Positions 17,995 to 28,325 of a stretch of 64,000 bases of DNA are shown here, one piece after another. The stretch covers positions 930,001 to 994,000 of the forward strand of contig NZ_CP047026.1 of the NCBI RefSeq assembly GCF_009796785.1. Direction: 5' to 3'. Under the pieces are notes generated by a model that saw nothing but the letters and a program-made list of their open reading frames with translations, searched no databases and was not told the DNA's origin. Each line of letters opens with the position of its first letter. Within the stretch, counting starts at the first letter, position 1. A program made the position numbers and the translations under genes. This DNA comes from Polaribacter sp. L3A8. GTDB lineage: Bacteria; Bacteroidota; Bacteroidia; Flavobacteriales; Flavobacteriaceae.

Positions 17995-18600
17995 TTAGTT
18001 TAATATTTCTTGAAATTTAGCAATACTAGTTACATCTTTTGTGATTGCCCCAGAAATTGCAATTCCGTAAATACCTGTATTTGTAATTTTTGTAACGTCT
18101 TTTAAAGCAATTCCGCCAATAGCTATTATTGGAGTTTCTGTTTGTAACTCTTCTATTAGTTTTTTATATCCTTCGACACCTAAAACCGGACTTAAATTCT
18201 TTTTTGTTTTTGTAAACTGATAAGGGCCTAAACCAATATAATCTACTTTTTTATCTAGTAGGTTTCTGCAATCTTCTAATGTATTTGCTGTTCCTCCAAT
18301 AATGTAAGATGTTCCTAAAAAAGCACGAACTTTTGAAGGACATTCATCTGTTTTTCCTAAATGAACCCCGTCTGCTTTTATTTCTTTGCCAACCTTGTAA
18401 TAATCATTTATAATTAATTTGGCTTTAAAGCGGGTTGTTATTTCTCTTGCTTCTTTTGCCGTTTCTAAAATGGTTTTAGCATCACTGTTTTTTAAACGTA
18501 ATTGCACCCAATCTGCACCAACAACACACGCTTTTTGTATGTTTTCTAAATGTTCTTTGGGCGTTTCACCTTGCGATATATAGTGTAATTTATGAATCAT
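17995..18600 (-). CDS. thiE: Thiamine-phosphate synthase ThiE
   Basis: The 201-residue protein has the TIM-barrel fold of TMP synthase: QLRLKN near residue 34, the catalytic/diphosphate region LIINDYYKVGKEIKADGVHLG, the GTANTLED and DYIGLGPYQFTKTKK motifs, and the phosphate-binding AIGGI near 160. It joins hydroxymethylpyrimidine diphosphate to thiazole phosphate. Its start codon overlaps the end of thiD by 4 bp (ATGA), so the two are coupled. The catalytic motifs are better conserved here than in the paralogue at 19652-20248. Confidence 0.94.
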   Translation of the reverse strand: MIHKLHYISQGETPKEHLENIQKACVVGADWVQLRLKNSDAKTILETAKEAREITTRFKAKLIINDYYKVGKEIKADGVHLGKTDECPSKVRAFLGTSYIIGGTANTLEDCRNLLDKKVDYIGLGPYQFTKTKKNLSPVLGVEGYKKLIEELQTETPIIAIGGIALKDVTKITNTGIYGIAISGAITKDVTSIAKFQEILN

Positions 18601-19361
18601 TTTTCTTGATAATTATGCGTTCCAAATAAAGATTCGTTAGAACTTAAAAACTGTTCTGTATACAATTTTGTGTTTCTACAAGCGTCTTCTAAAGAAATCT
18701 CTTTTGATAAATTTGCCGCTAATCCTGCCGATAAAACACAACCGCTTCCGTGTTTTTCAAAAATGGGTTTTATTGTTATTGGCGCAATATTGAGTTTTAC
18801 TATTTTATTGTAATACACCTCGTCCCAACCTTTTTTATCGGTTCTATGTCCGCCTTTTAGGTAGATATTTGTTTTTTCTGATATAAATTCGATCGTTTCT
18901 TCAATGCTTTTATCTGGAAACAATGCTTTTATTTCATCGTAATTTGGTGTGATAAAAGAACAATTCTGTAATACTTTTTCGAAAGTGTCTAAATCTTGAA
19001 TAGTATGAAATGTAAAACCTGCACTTGCTTTTAAAATAGGATCTAAGACTATTTTTATATCCGAATTTAACTTTTTTAAGGTTTGAATTACTTCTAATAG
19101 AATTTCCCAAGATTGGATGATTCCTATTTTTACGACAGGAATTGAAAAGCGTTTAAAAAGCATTTCTATTTGCTGTAAAATAATATCTTTCTCTATCCAA
19201 ACACAGTTTGTAAATTCCATATCATTTTGAACCGTAACTGCCGTACAAACTGATAATCCATATAGATCATGCGCCTCAAATGTTTTTATATCTGATGTGA
19301 TTCCCGCTCCGCTTGATGGATCTAAACCTGCAATGGTAAGTATGTAGTTTTTTTGATTCAA
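18597..19361 (-). CDS. thiD: Hydroxymethylpyrimidine (phosphate) kinase ThiD
   Basis: The 254-residue protein starts with AGLDPSSGAGITSDIKTFE (substrate-binding N-terminus), has TAVTVQND, the DPILKASAG motif and the C-terminal anion-hole HGSGCVLSAGLAANL with the catalytic Cys-containing loop. It phosphorylates HMP and HMP-P to the diphosphate used by ThiE. It overlaps thiE by 4 bp. The 290-bp gap upstream, to the thiE paralogue, carries two dispersed repeats and no gene. Confidence 0.94.
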   Translation of the reverse strand: MNQKNYILTIAGLDPSSGAGITSDIKTFEAHDLYGLSVCTAVTVQNDMEFTNCVWIEKDIILQQIEMLFKRFSIPVVKIGIIQSWEILLEVIQTLKKLNSDIKIVLDPILKASAGFTFHTIQDLDTFEKVLQNCSFITPNYDEIKALFPDKSIEETIEFISEKTNIYLKGGHRTDKKGWDEVYYNKIVKLNIAPITIKPIFEKHGSGCVLSAGLAANLSKEISLEDACRNTKLYTEQFLSSNESLFGTHNYQEK

Positions 19362-19411
19362 ACTTCTTATTTTATTTTTTACTTCTTTAAATAATGGCGT
19401 TCCCTTTTAGG

Positions 19412-19482
19412 TCAGGCTTTCACTACTCGCTTTTTTGTGAAAGAAAAATTCACAAAAAGAGCTCAAACAAACCGTTCAATCC
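19412..19482 (+). repeat. Dispersed hairpin repeat, copy C
   Basis: A variable hairpin (TTTTTGTGAA at 19432-19441 with TTCACAAAAA at 19449-19458) is flanked by ACTCGC and GAGCTCAAACAA then CGTTCAATC. The same framework surrounds a different hairpin at 57439-57532. Confidence 0.65.
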
Positions 19483-19533
19483 TTAACGCAAAACGATAAG
19501 TATTTTTTAAAATGACTTAGTGTTTCTAAATAT

Positions 19534-19590
19534 GTTCTCGATACATTTTTATTTCGTTACCACTTCATACAAACACTCGAACTAACAGAC
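19534..19590 (-). repeat. Dispersed repeat family 1, copy in minus orientation
   Basis: Read on the minus strand it runs from CTGTTAGTTCGAGTG to TGTATCGAGAAC. It aligns along its whole 57 nt with the plus-strand sequence at 20377-20430. The ends (GTTCGAG and CGAGAAC) are partly inverted relative to each other. Confidence 0.7.
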
Positions 19591-19651
19591 AATTATTAGT
19601 ATACACATCAAACAGATCCTTCTTTCGCTCTTCAACCGGAATGACATTTCA

Positions 19652-20248
19652 TTAAACTAACGAGTAAAACTTCTCTTTTATACTTTTAAAACTTTCTACG
19701 GGGTTTTCTGCATTCCAAACTCCACCTAGTACACCAATTCCTTTAAAACCTAACTCTAAAGTTTCTGCTATGGTTTCAGAATTAATTCCGCCCATGCCAA
19801 CAATGGTTTTATTGATATCGTTTACATCAAAACCTTTGCCTTCGTATCCTTCTTTAGAAATCGATGAAAAAACCGGACTTAATAAATGATAATCGAACTC
19901 GAAATAACAATCTTCTAAAACCTTTGGTTCATGAAAGGAAGAACTAATTGTTTTACCATACATATTTAAATTTTTAAAATACTCACTAGGATTATCGATA
20001 TGATCTATGCGTTTTTGTTCTTGAAAATGAATCCCTTTTAAATTGAATTCATTTATTAACTCATGATGATAATGTACTACAATTCTGTTGTGGTATTCTT
20101 TATCTATTTGATTTAAATATGCAACGTGCTCTTCGTAGTTTTTCTCGGGTTTTCTAAAATGATAAAAACGCAAACCATGTTCGAACAACTGGCTTAGTAT
20201 GTCAATTTCATTCGGAATATCTTTTTCTGGTGCAATAAGAACTATCAT
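19652..20248 (-). CDS. Second ThiE/TenI-like protein
   Basis: The 198-residue protein has the TMP-synthase/TenI barrel: FRKPEKNYEEH near residue 33, IVVHYHHELINEFNLKGIHF, the SPVFSSISKEGY segment and GMGGI near 152. It lacks several ThiE catalytic features; for example the NDY of ThiE is replaced by VHYHH, and the Lys/Thr-rich diphosphate loop is missing. The family is normally about 200 residues. Its place in the operon between thiC and thiD suggests a pathway role such as thiazole tautomerase (TenI) or a weak TMP synthase. The exact activity is inference. Confidence 0.82.
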   Translation of the reverse strand: MIVLIAPEKDIPNEIDILSQLFEHGLRFYHFRKPEKNYEEHVAYLNQIDKEYHNRIVVHYHHELINEFNLKGIHFQEQKRIDHIDNPSEYFKNLNMYGKTISSSFHEPKVLEDCYFEFDYHLLSPVFSSISKEGYEGKGFDVNDINKTIVGMGGINSETIAETLELGFKGIGVLGGVWNAENPVESFKSIKEKFYSLV

Positions 20249-20376
20249 GGTGTTTTTAGTTTTGATTTTAAAAGATAAGATTACTTCGTCGTACCTCCTC
20301 GTAATGACGCTAATTTTAAACTTCTTCTAATGACGTATCTGTTGGTTGAGTTAGGGATTGCAGTGGCATCCTTTTG

Positions 20377-20430
20377 CTGTCAGTTCGAGTGAATTTATGC
20401 AGTGCAACGGAATAAATTTGTATCGAGAAC
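20377..20430 (+). repeat. Dispersed repeat family 1, copy in plus orientation
   Basis: It runs from CTGTCAGTTCGAGTG to TGTATCGAGAAC and matches the inverted copy at 19534-19590 with a few substitutions and one- or two-base gaps. It lies between thiC and the second thiE-like gene. Confidence 0.7.
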
Positions 20431-20496
20431 AAGCAAAAGATATAACGGAAAGCCCGACCACGCTTTTTTTCTAAGCGTGGGAACTTCCTAATTATA

Positions 20497-22401
<1,905 letters not shown>

Positions 22402-22404
22402 CTA

Positions 22405-22608
22405 TTAACCTCCTTGTGTGGATTTAATAATTAAAACTTCATCACTATTTTGAAGTAACCGTAAAGACCAATCGCTTTTTTTAACTACACTGCCATTTAT
22501 AGCAACAGCAATTCCGTTCGTTTTTATTTCTAAAAAACGAATTAATTCTGCTAACGCTAAAGTTTCTGAAAATTGATGATTTTCTTGGTTTACTTTTATA
22601 GTAATCAT
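22405..22608 (-). CDS. thiS: Sulfur-carrier protein ThiS
   Basis: The 67-residue beta-grasp protein starts MITIKVNQENHQF and ends in TQGG, the C-terminal Gly-Gly that is adenylated by ThiF and thiocarboxylated. A longer frame beginning at 22695 is rejected because its first 29 codons lie inside the TPP riboswitch. It is the first gene of the thi operon. Confidence 0.95.
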   Translation of the reverse strand: MITIKVNQENHQFSETLALAELIRFLEIKTNGIAVAINGSVVKKSDWSLRLLQNSDEVLIIKSTQGG

Positions 22609-22665
22609 ATTTTTAAAATATTTACTGTAAACCGTAGAGAGGTAGTTTTGTATAACTAAATCTAA

Positions 22666-22748
22666 GCAACTTTTTCCTACGTTGGTATTAACCAAATCAG
22701 GTTCTAAGGATTTTTCTCAAACTAATTTAATAGCTACTCCTAAAGTTT
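22666..22748 (-). promoter_or_regulatory. TPP riboswitch (THI element)
   Basis: On the minus strand the element shows the AACTTTAGGAG closing stem, the pyrimidine-sensing TTTGAGA turn, the AACCTGATTTGGTTAATACC core with the following AACGTAGGAAAAAGTT return strand. These match the conserved THI box. It begins about 12 nt after a TACATTTG -7 box and ends about 60 nt before thiS. When thiamine diphosphate binds it should repress the whole eight-gene operon. Confidence 0.95.
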
Positions 22749-22754
22749 ACTTTA

Positions 22755-22762
22755 CAAATGTA
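22755..22762 (-). promoter_or_regulatory. TAnnTTTG -7 promoter box of the thi operon
   Basis: TACATTTG on the minus strand lies immediately upstream of the riboswitch, so transcription would start at about the first base of its closing stem. Confidence 0.65.
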
Positions 22763-22829
22763 TTGTATTATTTAAATATAAAAGAAGTTTTAAGCTTTAA
22801 TTCTAAAAGATTTTATAAACCCACTATAA

Positions 22830-23132
22830 TTAAGCCTGTTTTTTATCATTTGGCAAATCATCTTTAAATGCAGATGGTAGAATATCTGGAATTAGTTTTA
22901 TTAAAAGCGGTAATAACAAAGCACCTCCAGGTAATAAAAATACCGCCAATGCTGGTATTGCCTTGCAAATATCTAATAACTGAATTTTAATTTTATCTTT
23001 TTCTTCTTCAGTTAAATTAGCATGTGTAGATTTCTTTATTAAATAAACAGCTTCTTTACTTTGCCTTAATTCTTGCTCAAGTCTTAGTTTATTTCGATAA
23101 ACTAATAATTTTATTTCTTCTAAACTTGTCAT
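22830..23132 (-). CDS. LETM1-like small membrane-associated protein
   Basis: The 100-residue protein has an N-terminal charged helix and, at about residues 55-90, the segment CKAIPALAVFLLPGGALLLP followed by LLIKLIPDILPSAF. This Pro/Gly-broken hydrophobic stretch is the hallmark of the LETM1 domain. Flavobacterial genomes encode similar short LETM1-related proteins of unknown role. Its ATG shares a base with the stop of the proline dehydrogenase gene (TAATG), so the two are translationally coupled. Confidence 0.75.
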   Translation of the reverse strand: MTSLEEIKLLVYRNKLRLEQELRQSKEAVYLIKKSTHANLTEEEKDKIKIQLLDICKAIPALAVFLLPGGALLLPLLIKLIPDILPSAFKDDLPNDKKQA

Positions 23133-24295
23133 TATAATTTTCTTCTCTTCCTTTCTGTATCTAAAAGATTCAACTCTCTACTTGTTTGTCCTGATACTGA
23201 AGTATTTTCTTCTGCTCTTCTAATTAAATAAGGCATTACATCTCTTACAGGACCAAAAGGAAGGTACTTTGCTACGTTATAACCTTGGTTTGCTAAATTG
23301 TAACTAATATGATCGCTCATACCAAATAACTGTCCAAACCAAAGACGATTATCATTTTTTTTAATTCCGTGTTTTTTGGCTAAATCCATTAACAAATAAG
23401 AGCTTTCTTCATTATGAGTACCTGCAAATAAAGCCATCTTTGGATGCGCCATCATGTATTTTATACAAGTATCATAATTGATATCTGTAGCTTGTTTGTC
23501 TTTACAAATTGGTGATGGATAGCCTTTTTCTTCGGCTCTTTCTCGTTCTTTTTCCATATAAGCACCTCTAACAACTTTCATTCCTATATAAAACCCTTTC
23601 TCTTTTGCTTTCCCATGCAACTCTTTTAGATATTCCATTCTGTCGTGTTTGTACATTTGTAATGTATTAAAAACAATTGCTTTGTCTTTATTATAGATTT
23701 CCATTAATTCTTCAATTAACTCGTCAGCAGCTTTTTGCATCCAACTTTCTTCTGCATCAATTAATAAAGGAACATCTTTTTTAGCAGCCAATTTACATAC
23801 TTTATGAAAACGTGCTACTACTCTATTCCACTCTTCTTTTTCTTCTGTTGTTAACTCTTTTTCTTCGGATATTTTTTGAAACAATGCAAAACGACCAAAA
23901 CCAGAGGGCTTAAAAACCGCATAAGGAATGGATTTCTTTTCTTCACAAAAATTAAGAATTTTTAAAATTTTTTCTAAAGCGCCATCAAAACTAACTTCTT
24001 TGTCTTGCCCTTCTACAGAATAATCTAAAACACTGTGTACGTTTCCGTTTGCATACATATTATCTATAATAGGCATACAATCGTCTTCTGTTACACCTCC
24101 ACAAAAATGATCGAAAACCGTAGATCGTATAAGCCCTTCTACCGGTAAATGAACTTTTAACGCAAAATTAGTTACCGCACTACCAATTCTTACCATTGGT
24201 TCGTTTTGTATCATCTTAAACAAAAAATAAGCGCGTTCTAATTGAGAATCTGATTTTAAAGCAAAAGCAACTTCTGTATTATCAAAAAGTTTCAT
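23132..24295 (-). CDS. Proline dehydrogenase
   Basis: This flavin-dependent TIM-barrel enzyme of about 387 residues oxidises proline to pyrroline-5-carboxylate. Conserved family elements are FGGV-like FDHFCGGV, the LLIDAEESWMQ motif, KVVRGAYMEKERERA (FAD/substrate binding), AGTHNEESS, and the FGQLFGMSDHISYNL and YLPFGPVRDVMPYLIRRAEENTS motifs. I chose ATG at 24295 (MKLFDNTEVAF) rather than the upstream TTG at 24319, because the TTG lies inside a perfect TATATTTG -7 box. The LETM1-like gene is coupled downstream. The P5C dehydrogenase is not in the window. Confidence 0.93.
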   Translation of the reverse strand: MKLFDNTEVAFALKSDSQLERAYFLFKMIQNEPMVRIGSAVTNFALKVHLPVEGLIRSTVFDHFCGGVTEDDCMPIIDNMYANGNVHSVLDYSVEGQDKEVSFDGALEKILKILNFCEEKKSIPYAVFKPSGFGRFALFQKISEEKELTTEEKEEWNRVVARFHKVCKLAAKKDVPLLIDAEESWMQKAADELIEELMEIYNKDKAIVFNTLQMYKHDRMEYLKELHGKAKEKGFYIGMKVVRGAYMEKERERAEEKGYPSPICKDKQATDINYDTCIKYMMAHPKMALFAGTHNEESSYLLMDLAKKHGIKKNDNRLWFGQLFGMSDHISYNLANQGYNVAKYLPFGPVRDVMPYLIRRAEENTSVSGQTSRELNLLDTERKRRKL

Positions 24296-24316
24296 ACTAT
24301 ATCGTTTTAGTAAAAA

Positions 24317-24324
24317 CAAATATA
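24317..24324 (-). promoter_or_regulatory. TAnnTTTG -7 promoter box of the proline dehydrogenase gene
   Basis: TATATTTG on the minus strand ends about 21 nt before the ATG at 24295. It decides against the longer reading frame that would start inside it. Confidence 0.65.
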
Positions 24325-24384
24325 ACTATAGAATGGTAATAATTGAATATTTTATTTTTAATTTGCACACTTAATAATTTAGCA

Positions 24385-25443
24385 ATGAAAACTATTCAAG
24401 CAGTAACATATCCTGTTCATTTTCAGAACAAAGCATACCAAGAACTTTCTAATTTAATTGCGCTTAATAACTACTCTACACTCTTTATTTTGGTTGATGA
24501 GAATACGTTTGAGCATTGTTATCCTAAATTTATACCCAATTTAGAGACCGACAAGCGTATTGAAGTCATAGAAATTGAGTCTGGAGAAATTAATAAAAAC
24601 TTAGAAACTTGTGTTGGGGTTTGGAATGCAATTACCGAATTAGGTGGAGATAGAAAAAGTTTAATTATTACTTTAGGTGGTGGCGTAATTACAGATTTAG
24701 GTGGTTTTGTTGCTTCTTGTTTTAAACGCGGAATTGACTTTGTAAACATACCAACCACATTATTATCTATGGTAGATGCTTCTGTTGGAGGAAAAACAGG
24801 AGTAGATTTAGGCGTGTTAAAAAATCAGATTGGATTGTTTGCAAACCCAGAAATGGTAATTGTAGATACAGATTATTTAACCACTGTTTCTGAAAGAGAA
24901 ATTAAATCTGGTACCGCAGAAATACTTAAATACGGAATTACATACGATCTTAAACTATTTAAAGAGATTAAAGACAATAAAAAATTAGTTATAAGCGACT
25001 TAATCCATAGATCTATAGCTATAAAAAACGAAGTAGTTTTACAAGATCCTAAAGAACAAAGCTTACGAAAAATTTTAAATTTCGGACATACATTAGGGCA
25101 CGCTATTGAGTCTTTTTACTTAGAGTCTGAAGACAAAGAAAACCTAACACACGGAGAAGCAATTGCTATTGGAATGGTTTGCGAGTGTTTTATGTCTTCT
25201 AAATTAATAGGTTTTCCAACCGAAAAAGTAAGCGAAGTAAAAGACGTTGTTTTATCAATTTATAATAAAACGAATCTTTTAAAAGAAGACTTTGCTGCTA
25301 TTATGGAAATGCTAAAGCATGATAAGAAAAATGTAAACGGACAAGTAAACTTTGTTTTACTAAACGATTATCAAGATTATAAAATAGACTGTAAAGTACC
25401 AGAAGAATTGATTATTGAAAGTATGGAGTTTTATAATTCTTAA
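24385..25443 (+). CDS. aroB: 3-dehydroquinate synthase AroB
   Basis: The 352-residue enzyme of the shikimate pathway converts DAHP to 3-dehydroquinate. NAD-binding GGGVITDLGGFVASCFKRGI, PTTLLSMVDASVGGKTGVD, and the metal ligands in GHTLGHAIE and HGEAIAIGM are all present. The start is set at MKTIQAVTYP (24385). An upstream in-frame TTG at 24343 would add 14 residues that do not match the family and is divergent-promoter sequence. It ends at a strong terminator. Confidence 0.95.
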   Translation: MKTIQAVTYPVHFQNKAYQELSNLIALNNYSTLFILVDENTFEHCYPKFIPNLETDKRIEVIEIESGEINKNLETCVGVWNAITELGGDRKSLIITLGGGVITDLGGFVASCFKRGIDFVNIPTTLLSMVDASVGGKTGVDLGVLKNQIGLFANPEMVIVDTDYLTTVSEREIKSGTAEILKYGITYDLKLFKEIKDNKKLVISDLIHRSIAIKNEVVLQDPKEQSLRKILNFGHTLGHAIESFYLESEDKENLTHGEAIAIGMVCECFMSSKLIGFPTEKVSEVKDVVLSIYNKTNLLKEDFAAIMEMLKHDKKNVNGQVNFVLLNDYQDYKIDCKVPEELIIESMEFYNS

Positions 25444-25490
25444 AAATGACTTAGGACTTTATGACAAATTGTAATATTCAATTATAAGAC

Positions 25491-25531
25491 AAAAAAGGAT
25501 AATTAATTTAAAAAATTAATTATCCTTTTTT
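25491..25531. terminator. Bidirectional intrinsic terminator
   Basis: An 18-bp perfect stem (25491-25508 with 25514-25531; GGATAATTAATT core) is flanked by an A-run and a T-run. It separates the convergent aroB and outer-membrane receptor genes. Confidence 0.88.
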
Positions 25532-25592
25532 ATTTTTATCTTTTACGTCATTTTTTAGTCTTACATCAAAAAAAAAATGTCAAAAGTCTTTT

Positions 25593-28133
25593 CTAAAACT
25601 CTTTCTTACCAAATTCACTATCAATAAATTTCGATTTATTTTTAGCAGCATTAAACGTATATGATAAATTTAAAGAAACCATATCTACCTCATACTTGTA
25701 GTTTGTAGTGGTATAAAAATTAGCTCCCGAGGTTGTTATACGTTGCTCATTGGTGTTTAACAAGCCCATATCCATATTTTGCCATTGCAAAGTTGCTGTT
25801 AACCTATCGTCCATAAACTTTTTTCTAAACGTTAAGTTTGGCGAGTAAAAACGAGAATCTTCACCCATTGCTGTATTTCTATCAGACAAGTAGTTAAAGG
25901 TAAATTGTAAAGACGCATTCTCCCCAAAATTATACGTAGAGTTTAAGTTAAAAGAATAAATGGTAGACTTAGAGTCTATATCATAACTTCTATCAATTCC
26001 GTCTCTATGGTTAAAGTTTAACACACCATCAATGGCATAATTATATACATTTACTCCTAAAGAGTTCGTCCAGTTTTCGGTTGGTTTAATCGTTGCTCCA
26101 ACCTCTAAACCTACAGCATTACTTTTACCAACATTAGAATATACTCTATTAATAACGCTATCTATAATTGCGCCACTTTTCTCATAAGCCAACGTATTTA
26201 CACGATTAATAACGTTATCTACATGCCTAAAATAAGCCGTTGCATACACAGCGTTCCCTCCTTTTAATTTTTTAGTAATTCCTAATTCTACTAAATCGAT
26301 AAACTCTGGTAACAACTCATTGTCTCCTTGTTCAAAAACTTCAGAATGCTCACGTTCTGCAAAACTATTCATCTTAAAAGTAGTAGTTCTTTCTACCCTT
26401 TTACTATAAGCCGTTTTTATATTCGTTTTATCGTTAATTTTATATTGTAAAGATGCAGAAGGAAATAACTTTACAAAATCGTAATTATAAACATTCTCGT
26501 TAGCCTCACTTCTTAAAGCCTCTTTATACACTCTATCCATAAACTCTAAACGAACTCCGGCTGCATAATCCCATTTACTTTTAGAACCAGTTACTTGCGC
26601 ATACCCAGAATGAATGGTTCTTTTTAAACTAACATCACTAGAAAATTCAGGAACTAAATCATCTTCTGTAAATTTTGAAACTAAATTTTCGTTTCTAAAA
26701 TACTCAAACGTACCTGTATGGTCTAAATCTCTATATTGATATCCTGTTTCTAAAGTTCCAAAAGAAAAAGGTTTCCATTGGTAATCTAGGTTAAAACGTG
26801 TTCCGTATAAAGGATTATCATTGGTATTATATTCTCTCTGATAAACGATATTATTATTAGGATGCCCTAAATTGTCATTCTCTGTTGGACCGCCTAAAAA
26901 AGTATATTCATATAAAATTGATGCAGAAAGCTTAGATGCATTATCAAATTGATGCGCATAATCAAAACTACCCAAAGCAAAATCTCCTTTTCTAGTTCTT
27001 AAGTTATGGTTGTAATATGAAAAAGTATACAAACGATTGTCACTTCCGATAGGAGAAATAGCATGATTATCTGTATAAATAATATCTGCCAAACGATCTT
27101 TGGTACGTTTTCCAGCAAAAAGACCAATCGAATAACTATCCGCTTTATTTGGAGTATAATCTACATTAAAACGTCCGTTATAAGTAACTTCATCAAAACT
27201 TCGCTCACCATCCGAAGGTAAAAAAGTAGTTTTATTTTCAGGAGTATTCACAATATACATATCTCCTTCTCTTCTACCCGTTTTATCATTTCTTTGGTAA
27301 CTAGCACCCACAGAAATATTCCAATTATCTGTTCTTTTATTTACAGTAGCATCAATTCCGTATCTCTTTGCCGCTACTTTTGTATCATATTCTTCTATCG
27401 AAGGAAATCCACCACGAACATTTACTTGCGCAAACGTTCCGTTGATAGCCCTTTTTTTAGTGATGATGTTTAAGATACCTCCCTTTCCTTCCGGATCGTA
27501 CTTTGCAGAAGGCGCTGTAATTAACTCTACACTTTCTAAAGCATTTGCTGGCAATTGCGCTAAAATAGTACTTGCATCACCTTGCGTTGGTTTTCCGTTG
27601 ATTAAAACCGTAAAACCTTTACTACCTCTTACACTAATATCTCCTAAACCATCTACAGTAATAGAAGGTAAGTTTTTAACCACATCTACCGCATTTCCTC
27701 CTACTGTGCTTTGGTATTTTTTAGTATCAAAAACTTGTCGGTCTATTTTATGTACAACGGCACTTCTTTCGGACTTTACAACAACTTCATTCAATTGGTT
27801 ACCAGTCCCTAAAATTAGCGATATAGTTCCTACATTTTTTCTCTCACCTTTTTTATTGATTACAACCGGCTTAACAGTTTTAATTTGATAACCAATAAAA
27901 GAAGCCTCTAAATAATAGTTTCCTGGCTTAACATTTTCTATAGAAAATAAACCCTCTAAATTAGTAACAACACCTGTTACTAAAATTTTATTGCCTGAAT
28001 TATACAACGCTAACGTAGCATATTCTAACGGAGAATTGTCTTCTGAATCTGTTATTTTACCAGTTAATTGAGCAGTAGCAACCTGACTTGCAATAAGCGC
28101 AAGTACTAAAAATACACATTTTTTAAATTTCAT
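25593..28133 (-). CDS. TonB-dependent outer-membrane receptor, PF14905-like barrel
   Basis: The 846-residue protein has a signal peptide (about 1-21), a carboxypeptidase-D-like regulatory domain (about 23-105), and a plug with VDVVKNLPSITVDGLGDISV and SVELITAPSAKYDPEGKGGI. A large barrel of the OMP_b-brl_3 type follows. Unlike the siderophore receptors in this window it ends in FGKKEF, with no aromatic-X-aromatic end. Substrates of this family are mostly unknown; peptides or glycans are possible. An AraC-type regulator is encoded just upstream on the same strand. Confidence 0.88.
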   Translation of the reverse strand: MKFKKCVFLVLALIASQVATAQLTGKITDSEDNSPLEYATLALYNSGNKILVTGVVTNLEGLFSIENVKPGNYYLEASFIGYQIKTVKPVVINKKGERKNVGTISLILGTGNQLNEVVVKSERSAVVHKIDRQVFDTKKYQSTVGGNAVDVVKNLPSITVDGLGDISVRGSKGFTVLINGKPTQGDASTILAQLPANALESVELITAPSAKYDPEGKGGILNIITKKRAINGTFAQVNVRGGFPSIEEYDTKVAAKRYGIDATVNKRTDNWNISVGASYQRNDKTGRREGDMYIVNTPENKTTFLPSDGERSFDEVTYNGRFNVDYTPNKADSYSIGLFAGKRTKDRLADIIYTDNHAISPIGSDNRLYTFSYYNHNLRTRKGDFALGSFDYAHQFDNASKLSASILYEYTFLGGPTENDNLGHPNNNIVYQREYNTNDNPLYGTRFNLDYQWKPFSFGTLETGYQYRDLDHTGTFEYFRNENLVSKFTEDDLVPEFSSDVSLKRTIHSGYAQVTGSKSKWDYAAGVRLEFMDRVYKEALRSEANENVYNYDFVKLFPSASLQYKINDKTNIKTAYSKRVERTTTFKMNSFAEREHSEVFEQGDNELLPEFIDLVELGITKKLKGGNAVYATAYFRHVDNVINRVNTLAYEKSGAIIDSVINRVYSNVGKSNAVGLEVGATIKPTENWTNSLGVNVYNYAIDGVLNFNHRDGIDRSYDIDSKSTIYSFNLNSTYNFGENASLQFTFNYLSDRNTAMGEDSRFYSPNLTFRKKFMDDRLTATLQWQNMDMGLLNTNEQRITTSGANFYTTTNYKYEVDMVSLNLSYTFNAAKNKSKFIDSEFGKKEF

Positions 28134-28325
28134 TGAAATTGGTTTTATCTAAGTTATAATTTGGTTTAATTATATTATGAAGTGGTTAGACTAAATAAAC
28201 AAATAAGGTTTCATGGGTTTCATTTTTATCCATAGTAAAAGCCTGCAAAATAACATCTTTCATACTTTCTAGCAAAAGTACTTTAGTGTATTGTTTTAAA
28301 ATGGTCTATTTGAAAATTTTATGGT

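Noticed and set aside
22609..22695. N-terminal extension of thiS by 29 residues
   Set aside because: It lies inside the TPP riboswitch; the family start is at 22608.
24296..24319. TTG start of the proline dehydrogenase gene
   Set aside because: The TTG is part of a perfect TATATTTG promoter box; ATG at 24295 is downstream of the likely transcription start.
24343..24384. Upstream TTG start for aroB
   Set aside because: The extra 14 residues are hydrophobic, do not match AroB and fall in the divergent promoter region.
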